64,000 nt of DNA from contig LR746270.1 of NCBI GenBank assembly GCA_902729315.2, positions 1,414,501 through 1,478,500 on the forward strand. Reading direction: 5' to 3'. Source of the DNA: Spirodela intermedia (taxonomy: Eukaryota > Streptophyta > Magnoliopsida > Alismatales > Araceae). Each line of letters opens with the position of its first letter. Position 1 is the stretch's first letter. Both the position numbers and the translations under genes were made by a program. Positions 48,938-60,607 of this stretch are shown here, in pieces. Under the pieces are notes generated by a model. It saw only the letters and a list, made by a program, of their open reading frames with translations. It was not told the origin of the DNA and did no database searches.

Positions 48938-51900
48938 CTAGTCCTCATCAGAGCTCTCATAAGCCAAGCCGAGCAGGCCTCTGGCTACGCTCTTGGGATC
49001 CTCGGCTTTCACCACAGCGCTCGGCTTTAAAGGCGCAGCCTCCTCCTGGCTCTGGCCCGCAGCGCCACCGGCAGAGTTCGTGCCCGGCGGCCGGTCCCCT
49101 TGGGCTGCGGCATCAGTGGGGCTCGAGACCCTGGATCGCTTGGGCCTGATCTCCACCATGTTCTTCAGAATATCTTGCTGCCTGCATCAGGAAACGTCGC
49201 AGGCTTTGGGTTGCAGTTTATACCTGATGGGGCTCCTTGGTTTGGCCAGATATTACCAAAAGTAGAAGGGTATGATGTTGTTTACCTGATGCCGCTCTTG
49301 GGTTTGGGTTCTACACGGAGTGGAAGTGGCAGTGGAGCGGGAGAGGAGTCGGCCACACTTGCCGCTTTGTGTCAATATAGTTAAAGAGAACGTGAGAACT
49401 AAGGTGGAAAATGAGGCCCAAGAAAAGAAAGGATGAAGGGTGGGTCCAGGGACAAGGGAAGGATATCTTGAATGCGGCGAACGCCCTCTTCTCAGTGCGG
49501 CGGAGAAGCCGCTCAGCATCCTCCTCTGCCTCCATTTGTTCTTTGAGATAGAGCAAGTCGTCACTGTCGAGAGCTGCGATCCAAGCGTTTGTGAATTCGA
49601 GAGAACATCCTCGAGCAAATGAGACCCGAAGAGAAGATAACGAGTACCGCCACGTCCATGAAGGTAGCCCCCGCGGTCGCCAGCAACCTCTTGCATCTGT
49701 TCACATCAACCCCGCCCAGGGGGAAGCCATGTTCCCTGCCGGGGCATGTTATCAGAAAACTCCAACCAAAATGAAATTATCCGATCACAGAGAAAGAACA
49801 TGATAATATTATAGGCTAATCTCAATGAAGTGAAGATCAGATGTGCATTTCAATTGGGGGGAGGAAGAAGAGAAAGTTAATACGCTGCAATCACAGTTCA
49901 CTGGACTAGAATAACTCAATGGTCACAGATAGAACACAGATCTTTCTTATTGAGTATTGCTGTGGATTAGGTCAACCATGGGTACTAGCTGCTAAGCATT
50001 GGCCATTACACGAAGGAAAATTTTGCTCAATTTGAGGCTGCTACTATTAGTCTGAACGGAAGGCACCCTTCAAAATTGTCTTTTTCTCTGTTCCCTCTAT
50101 CCTCACATGGATCTTAATCACAGTAAAAATATTTAATATAATTTTCAAGACTCCAAAATCTAGGTTTCCAAACAAACTCGAATTTCATAAATCCAGCAAT
50201 TTCATTGCCAACAAGGAAAAACACCTTTTTATTTCTTTCCATCAGTAGAAATATCCGCCACAAAACTTTACAGGACATTCAACATTTACCGAAATACCTA
50301 GCAGTATTGCCAAAGACTTTCTTCGAGGACACATCATCCTTTGAAGGACAACAATTTCATGATCTTCCTCGCGATATTCCAGAGACAGAAAATAATCTCT
50401 CCACCTTCTTGTTCTTTTTGAGCTTAATCTTGTTGCAATCAATGAGTTTGATTCTAAATTTAATTCTTAAATTTACCTAAAATATCTGATCATATAAAAT
50501 TTGAACAAAAGATGAAAAAATGTACAGACCTCGGAGGATCCTGCTCACTCCGCTAGCATTTAAGGATTTATTCAGTAAATCACAGAAACTACGCTCTTTT
50601 GAGAAAAAAATGGTGCAATATATCACAAAATATATCTACGAGATGTATTTAAAACTGATTCTCAATGGACTGAGTCAAAACTTCTGGAACCTTCAACGCT
50701 GTCTTTCATTACTAAAACGATTCTGGGAACATCAGCCATCCATAATCCTATGGATTTCCAATTCGACCTAAAACATACAGCTGTACTCAGACGTCCGCAC
50801 CCTTCACACGGCATGCCACAAAGTTATTTCTGACATGTTCTATCAGTTATGTGCTAAAAACGCCTAAAAATAGGATGGCGCCTCGAAACAGCAACAACTG
50901 GAATCACTGCGTTACTAGCGAGCGGTACTTACTCTACCAACGTTTGCTTTTAGTCCGAACAGCAAGAGAAATTTATCATCCACTTTTAAAAATTATGGAA
51001 CATATGTTCTAACACAGTTCATTAAAATTTTGGCATTTTATAAAACTTGATTTACCCTGAAAGTTTCCACGATTGAGACTCTATTCCTTGCTCTTAGATT
51101 CAGCGGACCTTTAATATTTCTTGTACCATGCACAGATATTCATTGTAGCGAGAATGATATGCAATGTTTTTTACCTCTAGAATATCAAGGTAAATTTCAT
51201 CGTTGGCATGTTCTTCTTGAGCTACTGTTTTCTTTTGATTTTTTTTTTTGGTGCGAAGAAAATGACAATTGAAATGCTAATTTCGGCTGAAACTTGGGCG
51301 TCTAGGCTAACGTAGCCACATATAATCACTAACAATAAATTTTCTACGCATAAAGAGACAGCCAATAGGCACCGATTCCTCTCTTGTTAAAAAATACCAA
51401 GACATTGGCAAAATGAATAAGAAAACAGGAGAGTATCACAATAAGAAAAGAAGTCTGAGAACTAAGTTGAAGATCCGATCCGCTAACCTTGGCCACCATA
51501 CGTTGGAATGTGACCTCTTCATCGTCGATCTTATCCTTGCCTTTGGCCCATTTCTTATCTGAGAAAAGGTCACAGCACATTCAAATCAGTTCGGCAAAGT
51601 AGAAAAGATTTCGAATCGGCCCTGTTCCCTTCCTCGACATCCCGTCGAAAGTGCATCAACTTTCCCAAAAAAACGGTATGGCTGCTGAAGGTCATCGACG
51701 AGAACTGAAGTTAAGCAGGACGGAAGAACTCGGCGTCATTGCACTTAGCTCCAGAAACCTCACGTACGGAGTAAGGATCAATCGCAAGGAAAATCAATAA
51801 CTTTCTTGACCACCACGATGCTTCAGGCATGGCAATTGCAACGAGCGGCTAAACCAAAAAAAGGATTCCCGGAAAACACCACCCTAGCAAGGATCGAAGA

Positions 51901-52047
51901 GAACTTGATTCGCAAGCATTTCTGTATCAGGGGGAAAAAAGAAAAGAAAAACGCGAGGAATACGTAAAACGCTGGATTGATCAACGCCTTGCCATTACCT
52001 CTAGGGTCGGTGAGATTGGTGTACTCTCGAACTTCTCTTCCCGCCAT
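48938..52047 (-). CDS. small conserved plant protein of unknown function with an AT-AC intron
   Basis: Six exons on the minus strand: 51999-52047, 51488-51558, 49648-49696, 49467-49573, 49286-49368, 48938-49181; 200 residues. I recall this as a conserved, uncharacterised plant protein. Conserved parts are MAGREVREYTNLTDPRG, KKWAKGKDKIDDEE with TFQRMVAKMQEVAG, GGYLHGRGALDSDDLLYL, the charged helix KEQMEAEEDAERLLRRTEKR, AAFKKAASVADSS, LPLRVEPKPKSGIRQQD and the acidic end GLAYESSDED. The middle is charged, lysine- and glutamate-rich and probably helical; the tail has a basic stretch (EIRPKRSR) that could be a nuclear signal. Exon 4 ends at a perfect U12-type AT-AC donor, and frame and family sequence resume exactly after the AC acceptor. 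The MAGRE start is preferred over an earlier open frame because it is the conserved one. No function is assigned. Confidence 0.88.
49369..49466 (-). other. AT-AC U12-type (minor spliceosome) intron
   Basis: On the gene strand the intron starts ATATCCTTCCC immediately after the Lys codon AAG. This matches the eight-base U12 donor consensus ATATCCTT exactly. It ends ttgacAC before AAAGCGGCAAG. A branch-site match ttctctttaac lies at 49380-49390, with its adenosine about 12 nt from the acceptor, within the range known for U12 introns. Splicing restores the frame and the conserved peptide FAAFK|KAASVADSS. No GT-AG pair nearby gives the same peptide. At 98 bp it is short. The other introns of this gene look U2-type. 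Confidence 0.88.
49697..51487 (-). other. intron 2 of the small conserved gene
   Basis: This AT-rich 1.8 kb intron has donor gttagcgg and acceptor gtgaacag. No coding frame of recognisable family was found in it. Confidence 0.65.
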
Positions 52048-53144
52048 CGAACGAACGAACAAGCCCTAAATTTGTCGCCTTTGCTCAATGAATAGGGGAC
52101 GGGGAATCGCCTCAGCGTCCAAATAACGTGTCGCGGTGGTGCACGGGGCTCCGTGAATCCTATGACAGTAGCCGTCTACATTCGATCGGACGGTCATTCT
52201 GTCCTCCCACCCAATAGTCTCGCTGATAGCTTAATAATCTCATACGTATCGCGTTGCGTCACCTGCGTACGTTTCTCGAGAAACTGAAAGAATAATAATC
52301 TTCGAAGTCGATGTTTTAATATTCACAATTTACATGGTAGATTTAAACATCATCCCCGCAAGTATTTATAACTTTCCTATTTTTTTAAAGTTATATATAT
52401 TTCAAATAGACCCATAAAATTAGTATGACAGCATATATACCATAACAGCCATAAATTTAGATATGTAACCACATAATGAGGAAAATATAATTAGTCGAGG
52501 GGATTTGTAAAAACTGAATAATATTGGGGAGTAAAACCGTAAATTCTGTAATATCGGTAATTTTTACATCCTAAGTTTAAACAAAATCCAATTAAACAGC
52601 GAGCACGCCGCAAGTATTTATAATTTCTGAAGTGTTTAAAAGTTATATATATTGTAAAATGCCCCGAAAATGTTAAAGTCAAACCTTTCGAAGTATAGAT
52701 ACCCCCCAACAACCGGTAAATTTAGATATGACATCAGCTAATGCGCAAAATATAATTGGCCGGGGGCATTTGTCACAATCGAAGAATCTCGGGGAGTACA
52801 ACGGTCAAATACGGTGGTGGAATCTGGCTCGTGGAGGTTCCGCATCTCCTCCGAAGGTCGTCGTTCGTCGAGGTTCCCCCTCCGCGCGTGGCGTTCCTAT
52901 GACGTCTCCGCCGTCTTTCTCTCTCCTCCCCAACTCCGCTGCCACTCCTCAGAGAATCTAAGATTCATTTCGTTCCCTTGCCCTCTTTTTTTCAAGTCTA
53001 TCTTTGCGGATTCTTTCGTCGTCTGGTGGCTGTAGTTCCTCGGGGTTCGCGGCCTCCCACCTGTGGCCGTTAGATAGCCTCCGGAAGAGGTAGACGAGGG
53101 TTCGTTGCGGCGGCGCAGTGGGAGGCGTCATCTGAGACGGCTCC
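52048..53144. promoter_or_regulatory. divergent promoter region with a diverged tandem duplication
   Basis: The 1.1 kb between the small conserved gene (minus) and FyPP (plus) contains two diverged copies of a roughly 230-250 bp AT-rich segment, about 52325-52555 and 52560-52815. The last 330 bp before the FyPP start is GC-richer and probably holds its leader. No clear TATA box was found for either gene. Confidence 0.5.
52325..52815. repeat. diverged tandem duplication, unit about 250 bp
   Basis: Matching landmarks occur in the same order in both halves: gcaagtatttata (52358 and 52610), agttatatatatt, taaatttagatatg, aaaatataatt followed by a g-rich piece, and ggggagta (52526 and 52791). The copies differ by substitutions and small indels, so the duplication is old. 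Confidence 0.75.
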
Positions 53145-56100
53145 ATGGATTTGGATCTTTGGATTGGCAAGGTCAAGCAGGGCCAGCATCTAATGGAAGA
53201 CGAGCTCCAGCTTCTCTGCGAATATGTACTCTCTCTTTAACCCTTTTTCATACCATCTCCAATCCTATCCCCGGGGCATCTGCCATGCTTTAGGGCATCA
53301 CATTTTGGGGGTTCGTTCTCCCACCCCAGCTCGTTGCTCGGGGCGGGCGGCGTATTGGCATTAGGGTTTCGTAGATTGAAGGGTTCTTTCTGTTTAATAT
53401 TTATTTATCGCGCGGGCGGCTTCTCCCCCGCTTGGAGCGGTGTTCTTGCGACAAGCGAACGTAATTCAGTCGAATGAATAGACGAATGGAAACTATTCCT
53501 CATTAACTAAAGAATCCTCGATTAGACTGCTCATCGTTTATGACGATGGACATGTTCCTCAAAACGTAGAATTGCTTCATGGAGGGTAAAAAAGTTATGA
53601 TAATTTTTGAACGATTTATATTTTTATGCATTTCATAACAATCTTTACCATACGTCAAGCTTTTTCAGACTCCAATCTGATCATACTATTTTATTGAAGG
53701 AAACGATCGTAAGATCCGTAATTTCATTAACGTCGAGTTGTTGGAATCATGTCAATCTGTTAGAAAAATGAATTGATTTATATAAAAAAAACTTGCAATT
53801 TTTTTTAATCAGAAGCCATCATCTTCATTTTACGGAAGCCACTCGAAGTTCATATTCCTGATGGAAACAGTACATGCTAACGAGTGTCAATGATCATAAT
53901 GTGTGTTTTATAAGATGCCAACCTTACTGTGCTCCAGAACGGGTTCCTAATTCAGTACATTTCTATGATGTTCCAGCACAATGCCTCACATATTACTTTC
54001 TAATGAATGTTCATGCAGCAGCAAGCCTAGTCTTCACAGAAGTATGCATAAGCTTGATAAATATTCACAAGCTGAAAATCGAAATAGATCATTCTTTCAT
54101 TGTGAGCCATATAATCTCTATATTGACATGTTTAAATTTATGTTTTGAAATCTAAAACACATAACTTCATTGTACAAGATAATAAGCGTGACACTGGGAA
54201 AGACAATGACTCTTGGTGAAGAGTCTCTTCTTTCTCAGTGAAGCATGTGCGATTTATGCGGTTCATGAACTGAGAGAACTTCATCTGTAGAATTGACTGG
54301 AATTTGACATGGCGGAAACTAGGTCGCTGTCTGTGGCAGAAGATTATAAACCAGAATATAATGGATTGAATTTCTGTGCAATACTGGTGTAACGGTGCAT
54401 CCATCTAACAGTTTTAGATACTTTAGAGAAAGTGCAATGAAAGAGATTGGTCATTAAGGATTTTAATGTACATGGAAGGTTGTGAGGGAGGTGGAGAAGC
54501 TTTCCTATTCCCCTTTCAGGGATTTGCATGCGATGACAAGTAATTATATCAACCCTTGGACACTTAATCATGGAGAGAGAAAATTATTTCCTCGTGCCTT
54601 TTTTTTTTGGGAATTACATACCTATGGGTTTCTTGTCTTAGAACCTGCACACTTAACGAGTAATTAGATCAACCCTTGAACGCTTGGTGTTTCTTCTTGG
54701 TCGTTTTGTACGTTCTTCTTCGTTTAATATAGGAGTGGCTTTAATTACGTTATATGAATTGAAGCAACCCGCACAGAAAGATTTTCTGCTTATTTTTCTT
54801 GCTTAATGCCGTCCAGGTAAAAGAGATTCTCATTGAGGAGTCAAATGTTCAGCCTGTCAATAGCCCAGTAACTGTTTGTGGTGACATTCATGGTCAATTT
54901 CATGATCTAATGAAACTCTTTCAAACAGGGGGTCATGTTCCCGAAACGAATTATATATTTATGGTAAAATAATTCTTCAGAAATCTTTCCTTCACTTTTC
55001 CTGATATGTTCTGATAACTTTAATCTCATTAGGGCGATTTCGTGGACCGGGGTTACAACAGCCTTGAAGTATTCACAATTCTTTTGCTCCTGAAGGCCAG
55101 GTAGTTATGCACATTTATGGCTGTTGTGCTGAGCCTTGTGTTACTTTTTTACTAATGCACTGAGACAATCATTGTCTTGGTTATCCGAAGCAGCATTTCA
55201 CCAGTTTATGAACAACACTGATTCACCACTGAGATTGATTACTTGACCGTAATAATGGAAATTACTAATATCGTCTTTTCATTTGTATTATTCGTTGCAC
55301 ACATCGTTCTGTATGGTGCCATTGATTCATTACTTTATATATAAACTACTTTTTAAGGTCCCCACTTAAATATTATCCTAATTTTTCATTTTTATTTCAG
55401 ATACCCTGCAAATATTACTCTTCTACGTGGGAACCATGAAAGTAGGCAATTGACACAGGTAATGCATCAATTAAGATGATGTAAATTGTATTCCAGTGCT
55501 TCTGGAACCATGCATTTTTTTTATTTCCTACAATGCCGTCTATGTTTTGTTAATCTTTTAGTTAATCATTGTAATCATATATTTTATTTTTCAAGATCTA
55601 CTCTCCTATTTTGTGTCACAAACTGTTTCTCTAATTTTATGCGCAAGTGACAAACCTGATTACAATTGTAAATTATGAAGCTCACGAGACTTGTTGAGCC
55701 ATAACAGATGTTAACTGATCATGGTCATCCGTATTGGAATTGACCACAAGATTGGCCATGTCTAATGGATCAGCCCTGCCAGCAGATAATACTTAAATCT
55801 CGAATTCGAAGAAAAAATGATATATTTGTACGAATGTATGAGGGGTTGATCCACCAATGTGAGATCTGGGTTGATGAACGAGCTCACATCATTTTGGTGT
55901 ATTCTATTACTCTTGTGTATGAGCTTTTTTTAGATATAATTTTACACATAAAGTGACATCATCAGAAAAGATTGACACACAAATCTTGAAACGTTCTTTT
56001 TCTTTTCAGGCTGAGTTTATTATCGTAATTGAATCCCTCAGCTTACTTCTTTCAGACCACTGCCATCTTATATAAGGCTAAGTTCACTGACGACAATATG

Positions 56101-58377
56101 CCCGAATACCTTTTATGGAATAACGCGTTCAGCAGAAGAAATAAAATTCAGACGTGGAATTATGATTGGTTTGTGTGTGCAGGTTCCTATCTCGATTTAT
56201 TTTCTGTTGAAATATAGGGATATGATCATTTTGTACCATGCAAAAACATAAATTTATAAAATATTTCTTCACTTGTATTCTATATATATATATTTTCTTA
56301 TTGATCATTACTTATTTTTTTATTTACATGTCTGGTCATCTCCTCACCAATAAATAGTAACTTATAATCAATCAGATATTTGATAATGTTTCCACAACCT
56401 AATCCTAGCTGCTAATTCGCACCTCTTAAAATCATTCAAATTTCTTGATGAGAGACCTGGTGATCTGAAGAAGGTGACATCTATTGTTGAAAACTAATTG
56501 GTTGGAAGTGCTGTTTGTTCTGATCGAACACTGGAGGTGATATGTACTCACTCCCTAGTCTTAAAAGTTGCAAAAGGTCGACAACAAGGGGAGGACGGTA
56601 CCTCTTGAAGCTTATCTGGCATTGTCCTCAGCATTATTCTAAGCAAGAACTACTGCTTCTAAATGCAGACCTACTATGCCTTGGAAGTCAGTAGTAGTAC
56701 GAGTTATTTGCGGTTTCAACTTAGTGAATATTAGAAATACACAAGTGCTTGAATAGACTATAGTTGCCATACAATCTGATGGCTTAGTAACAAAACATGG
56801 GAACGCTTTTTGCTTTGGGGTTTCATGAACATGTTTGCCTTTCGCTGTCTGCAAAATCATTGGGAGCTTATGCACATTTTACGAAATGGTGGTCTCCCAA
56901 GCTGTTCTTTGCTGTCTTTGTACCATGGTTGCTCTTACCACGAATCTCTGATGCCTGAAAACCTGGTTATTCTTTTCATTCGCATGCCTTTAAACTTTTC
57001 CATGTCCATCAGATTTGTCCCTGCCATGGTTTTGTTGTGAGATATTAGTCTCGTGAAAATTGGGTTGCATTGTCTTAGTCAAGTTCTTTGTCTGCTGACA
57101 ATCCTTCACCATTTGCGTGGTTTAAAATTCCACAATTTACAAGAAAACGTATACTATTTCCTTATTTTTTAATTTAATTTTCATTTGATGTGACTGCTGA
57201 AAGGAAACCAAGTCACTCTCCATTCGACCCATAAAAGCTTACAAATATCCCAGATCGTTAGAGTTTCTTTATTTTTATGTAGGTATATGGATTTTATGAC
57301 GAGTGCCAGAGGAAGTACGGCAATGCAAATGCATGGCGATATTGCACTGATGTTTTTGACTACCTCACCATCTCTGCAATTATTGATGGAACTGTATGCT
57401 CATGTTACCTTCTTTCTTTTGTACCCATTGTGTTTCCCTTATATTTACAAAAAAAATCTCTAATGGCCATTCCAGGTTCTCTGTGTCCACGGTGGCCTTT
57501 CCCCTGATATTCGGACAATTGATCAGGTGTGAATTTGCTCTGCGGCATGCCACTCCATTTGTTGCAGCTGCTCTAAGATATTCATGAAGCTGTACATTCA
57601 TGAAGCATCTCCCTCTCTCCGTAATCTTGAGTGATCTGCTTTCCATGTCGATTTTTACTTCTTCTTTTTTTTTAATTTTTATTTTGTGGCAGATAAGAGT
57701 TATCGAACGAGATTGTGAGATACCCCACGAAGGCCCTTTCTGTGATATCATGTGGAGTGACCCTGAGGAAATCGAAACTTGGGCCGTCAGTCCACGAGGC
57801 GCAGGGTGGCTATTTGGATCTAGGGTTACATCCGAGGTAAGCGAGCATCACATCTTGGCCCACTCTAAGCCTACCCCTGGCCCGGGGAAGGTTTTTCTGC
57901 TTATCCCTGAAAATCTCTCATCGCAGTTTAATCACATCAACAACCTCGATCTGGTGTGCCGGGCACATCAGCTTGTCCAAGAAGGTCTCAAGTACATGTT
58001 TCAGGACAAGAGCCTCGTAACTGTGCGTATACCAGTATATCTTTGTTCATCTCACCTACATGGTCTTCTTGGACAGCCGTTTTTTGTCATCTGAATTGCC
58101 GGGCCCTTTCCGCAGGTCTGGTCCGCGCCTAATTATTGCTATCGGTGTGGGAATGTCGCTTCTATATTAAGCTTCAACGAGAACATGGTAACAAAAAATG
58201 CATAGCTTTTACCAGTTATTTAGGATTTCAAACCATGATAGATATACTTTGTTCATCGGATTTCGCTTGTCTCTATTTTGCTCTGCATTGCAGGAGAGGG
58301 AGGTCAAGTTCTTCACGGAAACGGACGAAAACAATCAGATGAGGGGTTCCAGATCAGGAGTACCATACTTCTTATGA
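53145..58377 (+). CDS. FyPP: PP6-type Ser/Thr protein phosphatase catalytic subunit (phytochrome-associated FyPP)
   Basis: This is the PP6 catalytic subunit. In Arabidopsis FyPP1/FyPP3 act on phytochrome, PIN auxin carriers and ABI5. Ten exons: 53145-53225, 54817-54963, 55033-55100, 55401-55458, 57283-57393, 57476-57526, 57693-57836, 57927-58022, 58116-58187, 58294-58377; exactly 303 residues, as in Arabidopsis. The PPP metal-binding motifs are complete: GDIHG (residues 49-53), GDFVDRG (77-83) and GNHE (109-112), followed by [32 protein letters not shown] and the C-terminal PYFL. The start [11 protein letters not shown] is the conserved one. Introns 1 (1.6 kb) and 4 (1.8 kb) are long. The 3' UTR carries a strong G-quadruplex motif. 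The gene converges on the PPR gene, with 385 bp between stop codons. Confidence 0.97.
53226..54816 (+). other. FyPP intron 1
   Basis: This AT-rich 1.6 kb intron has donor gtactct and acceptor atgccgtccag. Its longest open frames (under 95 codons) resemble no known family. Confidence 0.75.
55459..57282 (+). other. FyPP intron 4
   Basis: This AT-rich 1.8 kb intron lies between the codons for QLTQ and VYGFYDEC. No conserved coding frame or transposon end was recognised in it. Confidence 0.75.
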
Positions 58378-58453
58378 TGTTGTTGCCTCCATGATTTTGT
58401 GGGCGATTATCCATGTAAAACCTAGCCAAAGTGGAGGCTGACGGTCATCCGAT

Positions 58454-58471
58454 GGGGTGGGGTGGGGTGGG
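58454..58471 (+). promoter_or_regulatory. G-quadruplex motif in the FyPP 3' UTR
   Basis: Four G-runs separated by single T bases (GGGG-T-GGGG-T-GGGG-T-GGG) lie on the sense strand 77 bp after the FyPP stop codon. A four-tract motif with one-base loops is the most stable class of predicted G-quadruplex. Formation and function are inferred. Confidence 0.6.
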
Positions 58472-58762
58472 AAGAGGGGGCATTCTTAGATACGGGCTTG
58501 AGTTTTAAGGAAAGATTGAATCAGAAGGGCCATTGGAGCTGTCCAAGCTTTCCTGTATTTGTTTCTTCTTTCTCATTTTGTCTACAGATTCTCGGACTTC
58601 TATTGTTCATTATGATTCTAAGCTTATAATCCTCGTCATTATTTCCTTTTCTTCTTTTTTTACGATACTAATCAGCGTCTACGATTGCCGTAAGTTTCCT
58701 GCGCAAATTCTCAGGAATTCACAGGTTGCAGCGGCGGCCTGTGATGGTGGGTGGTAGCCCTC

Positions 58763-60607
58763 TCACGGAGGGCCATGGATTCTCCCGTTGGAAAGGCTAA
58801 CGCAGCTGGGCTTCGACTGCTGGATCATCATTGAGACCTTCGTACCAAGCAGCCCTTTCTCAGCGGCGCAGCTCCACAGCAGCTCCAGCGTGCCGCCGCC
58901 GTCGGCATGGGAGGCCGCCAATGAACTGTATATCTTCGGCGTTATCGCCATCTTCTTCCCGGCCATGGCCTCGAGCAAGGCCTCGGCTGCGGCGGGCTTC
59001 CCTGCGGCAAGGTAAGCATAGGCTAGGCTGGCGCAGACCAGGCTGTCGTCGTGAAATCCTCTCTCTCTCATGAGATAGAACACTCTCTCTGCGCAGCTCA
59101 CCAGCCTTCGCTTGCAGAGCCTCCTTATAATCGCCCTGTAGAGAGACTTCTCCGCGGGGAAGCCTCTCTCCGATAGCTCCTGGGGGATTTTCAGAACTTC
59201 CTCTTCCTCGCCCTTGTTGCAGTAGCCGTCGACAACCCAAGAATAGGTGGCGTAGTTTGGAGAAAACCCAGCGTCGATCATCTCGTTGAGCACCTCCTTG
59301 GCCTGGTCCAGCTGCTTCACCCTGCAGAATCCATGGATGAGAGCCTTGAAGGTGAACTGGTCGAGGGCCATGCCGGACTCCACCATCTTGTTCCTCAGCT
59401 TCCAGGCGAAGCCCACGTCCCCCTTCTTGCAGTAGGCGTTGATTAGGGTATTGCAGGTGACGCAGTCCGCTTCCACCTTCCTACCGTCCATCTCGTTCAA
59501 GAGACTGTTGGCCGCCCTCATCTTCCCCTGCTCGCAGAGCTTCCGGATGATGGCGTTGTAGGCAGCCGCGCAGAGGGGGACCCCCCGGGCCTCCATTTCT
59601 TCCCGCAGCGCGAAGGCTCCGTCTACATCGCCGGCTCTGCAACACCCGTCGATGAGGGTGGTGAAGGTCACCTGGTTGGGCTCCGCCCCCTTCATCTCCC
59701 TGAAGATCCTCATGGCCTCCTTCATCCGGCCTTCTCTGCAGAGCCCGTGAAGGAGGGAGTTGAAGGTGACGACATCTGGGGAGACTCCCTGTTCTTGCAT
59801 CGCCGTCTGGATGGCCATGACCTCGTACTGCATGCCCTTCTTGGAGAAGAGAGAGATCAGTGTGTTGTAGGAGAACAAGTCCGGGGGGACGCCCTTCCTC
59901 CGCATCTCGCCCACCAGGGCCTTGGCTCTCTCGGGTTCCCCCGACCTGCAGCAGGCATGGATCATGACGTTGAAGATGTGCCGGTTGGGGACGACGAAAG
60001 AGGAACGCATTTCTTCGAACATCTTCCAGGCGGTGGCGGTGAGGCCCGCCTTCACCAGGGAGCTGAGGAGGGCGCTGCAGGCATGGGCGTCCGGGACGAG
60101 CCCGCTGGTTCTCATCACCTCGAATACCTGCAGGGCTTCTTGGGGGCTCTTCGACTGGGCGTACATGATCACCATCCAGCTGAGGATCCGGGCGTCCACA
60201 AGGAGATCTTGCCCCTCAGTTCCTCGTCGATCGCAGACCAGAGCTTTCAGGACGGACGGGGAGGAGAGGAAGTCCTTGGAGGCGAAACGCCCGAGGAGTT
60301 CCCTGGCGGTTCTGAACTGCCGGTGCCGGACAAGGAGGCGGACCATGGTCCAGTTGGCGTGGAGGGAGTGGCTGTATCTGGGGAGAGACTGCAGCCATCT
60401 GAAGAAGGACCAGGGGACGGATGAGCCGGCGCCGGCACGGGAGAGGTGGAGGAGCACGTGGGTGACAACGGAAGGGGTGAAGCGAGACGCGACGCCGGGA
60501 TTCCTCAGGTCCCGCAAGTTCCCCTTGACGGCGGCGGCGCAGACGCCGCGCACGAAGGCGCACTCGCTCGTCCCACGGGCGCCGCTGCCGCGGCCGGCAC
60601 AGCTCAT
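58763..60607 (-). CDS. P-class pentatricopeptide repeat protein, At5g38730-like
   Basis: P-class PPR proteins bind single-stranded organellar RNA and act in its stabilisation, splicing or translation. This is one intronless exon of 614 residues from the ATG at 60607 (MSCAGRG). The open frame continues 29 codons upstream, but those codons are not PPR-like. The N-terminal region (WSFFRWLQSLPRYSHS) and the array resemble Arabidopsis At5g38730 as I remember it. Tandem 35-residue repeats fill about residues 135-590, with typical helices such as DLFSYNTLISLFSKKGM, DVVTFNSLLHGLCREGRM, NQVTFTTLIDGCCRAGDV and YATYSWVVDGYCNKGE. There is no E, DYW or other C-terminal domain. A mitochondrial or plastid presequence is expected but cannot be judged here. 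Codon use is GC-rich, unlike the AT-rich flank to the right. Confidence 0.93.
   Translation of the reverse strand: MSCAGRGSGARGTSECAFVRGVCAAAVKGNLRDLRNPGVASRFTPSVVTHVLLHLSRAGAGSSVPWSFFRWLQSLPRYSHSLHANWTMVRLLVRHRQFRTARELLGRFASKDFLSSPSVLKALVCDRRGTEGQDLLVDARILSWMVIMYAQSKSPQEALQVFEVMRTSGLVPDAHACSALLSSLVKAGLTATAWKMFEEMRSSFVVPNRHIFNVMIHACCRSGEPERAKALVGEMRRKGVPPDLFSYNTLISLFSKKGMQYEVMAIQTAMQEQGVSPDVVTFNSLLHGLCREGRMKEAMRIFREMKGAEPNQVTFTTLIDGCCRAGDVDGAFALREEMEARGVPLCAAAYNAIIRKLCEQGKMRAANSLLNEMDGRKVEADCVTCNTLINAYCKKGDVGFAWKLRNKMVESGMALDQFTFKALIHGFCRVKQLDQAKEVLNEMIDAGFSPNYATYSWVVDGYCNKGEEEEVLKIPQELSERGFPAEKSLYRAIIRRLCKRRLVSCAERVFYLMRERGFHDDSLVCASLAYAYLAAGKPAAAEALLEAMAGKKMAITPKIYSSLAASHADGGGTLELLWSCAAEKGLLGTKVSMMIQQSKPSCVSLSNGRIHGPP

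Noticed and set aside
55765-56217. Open frames within FyPP intron 4 as possible extra exons
   Set aside because: The exons on either side join directly into the invariant PPP sequence ([12 protein letters not shown]), so nothing is inserted there.
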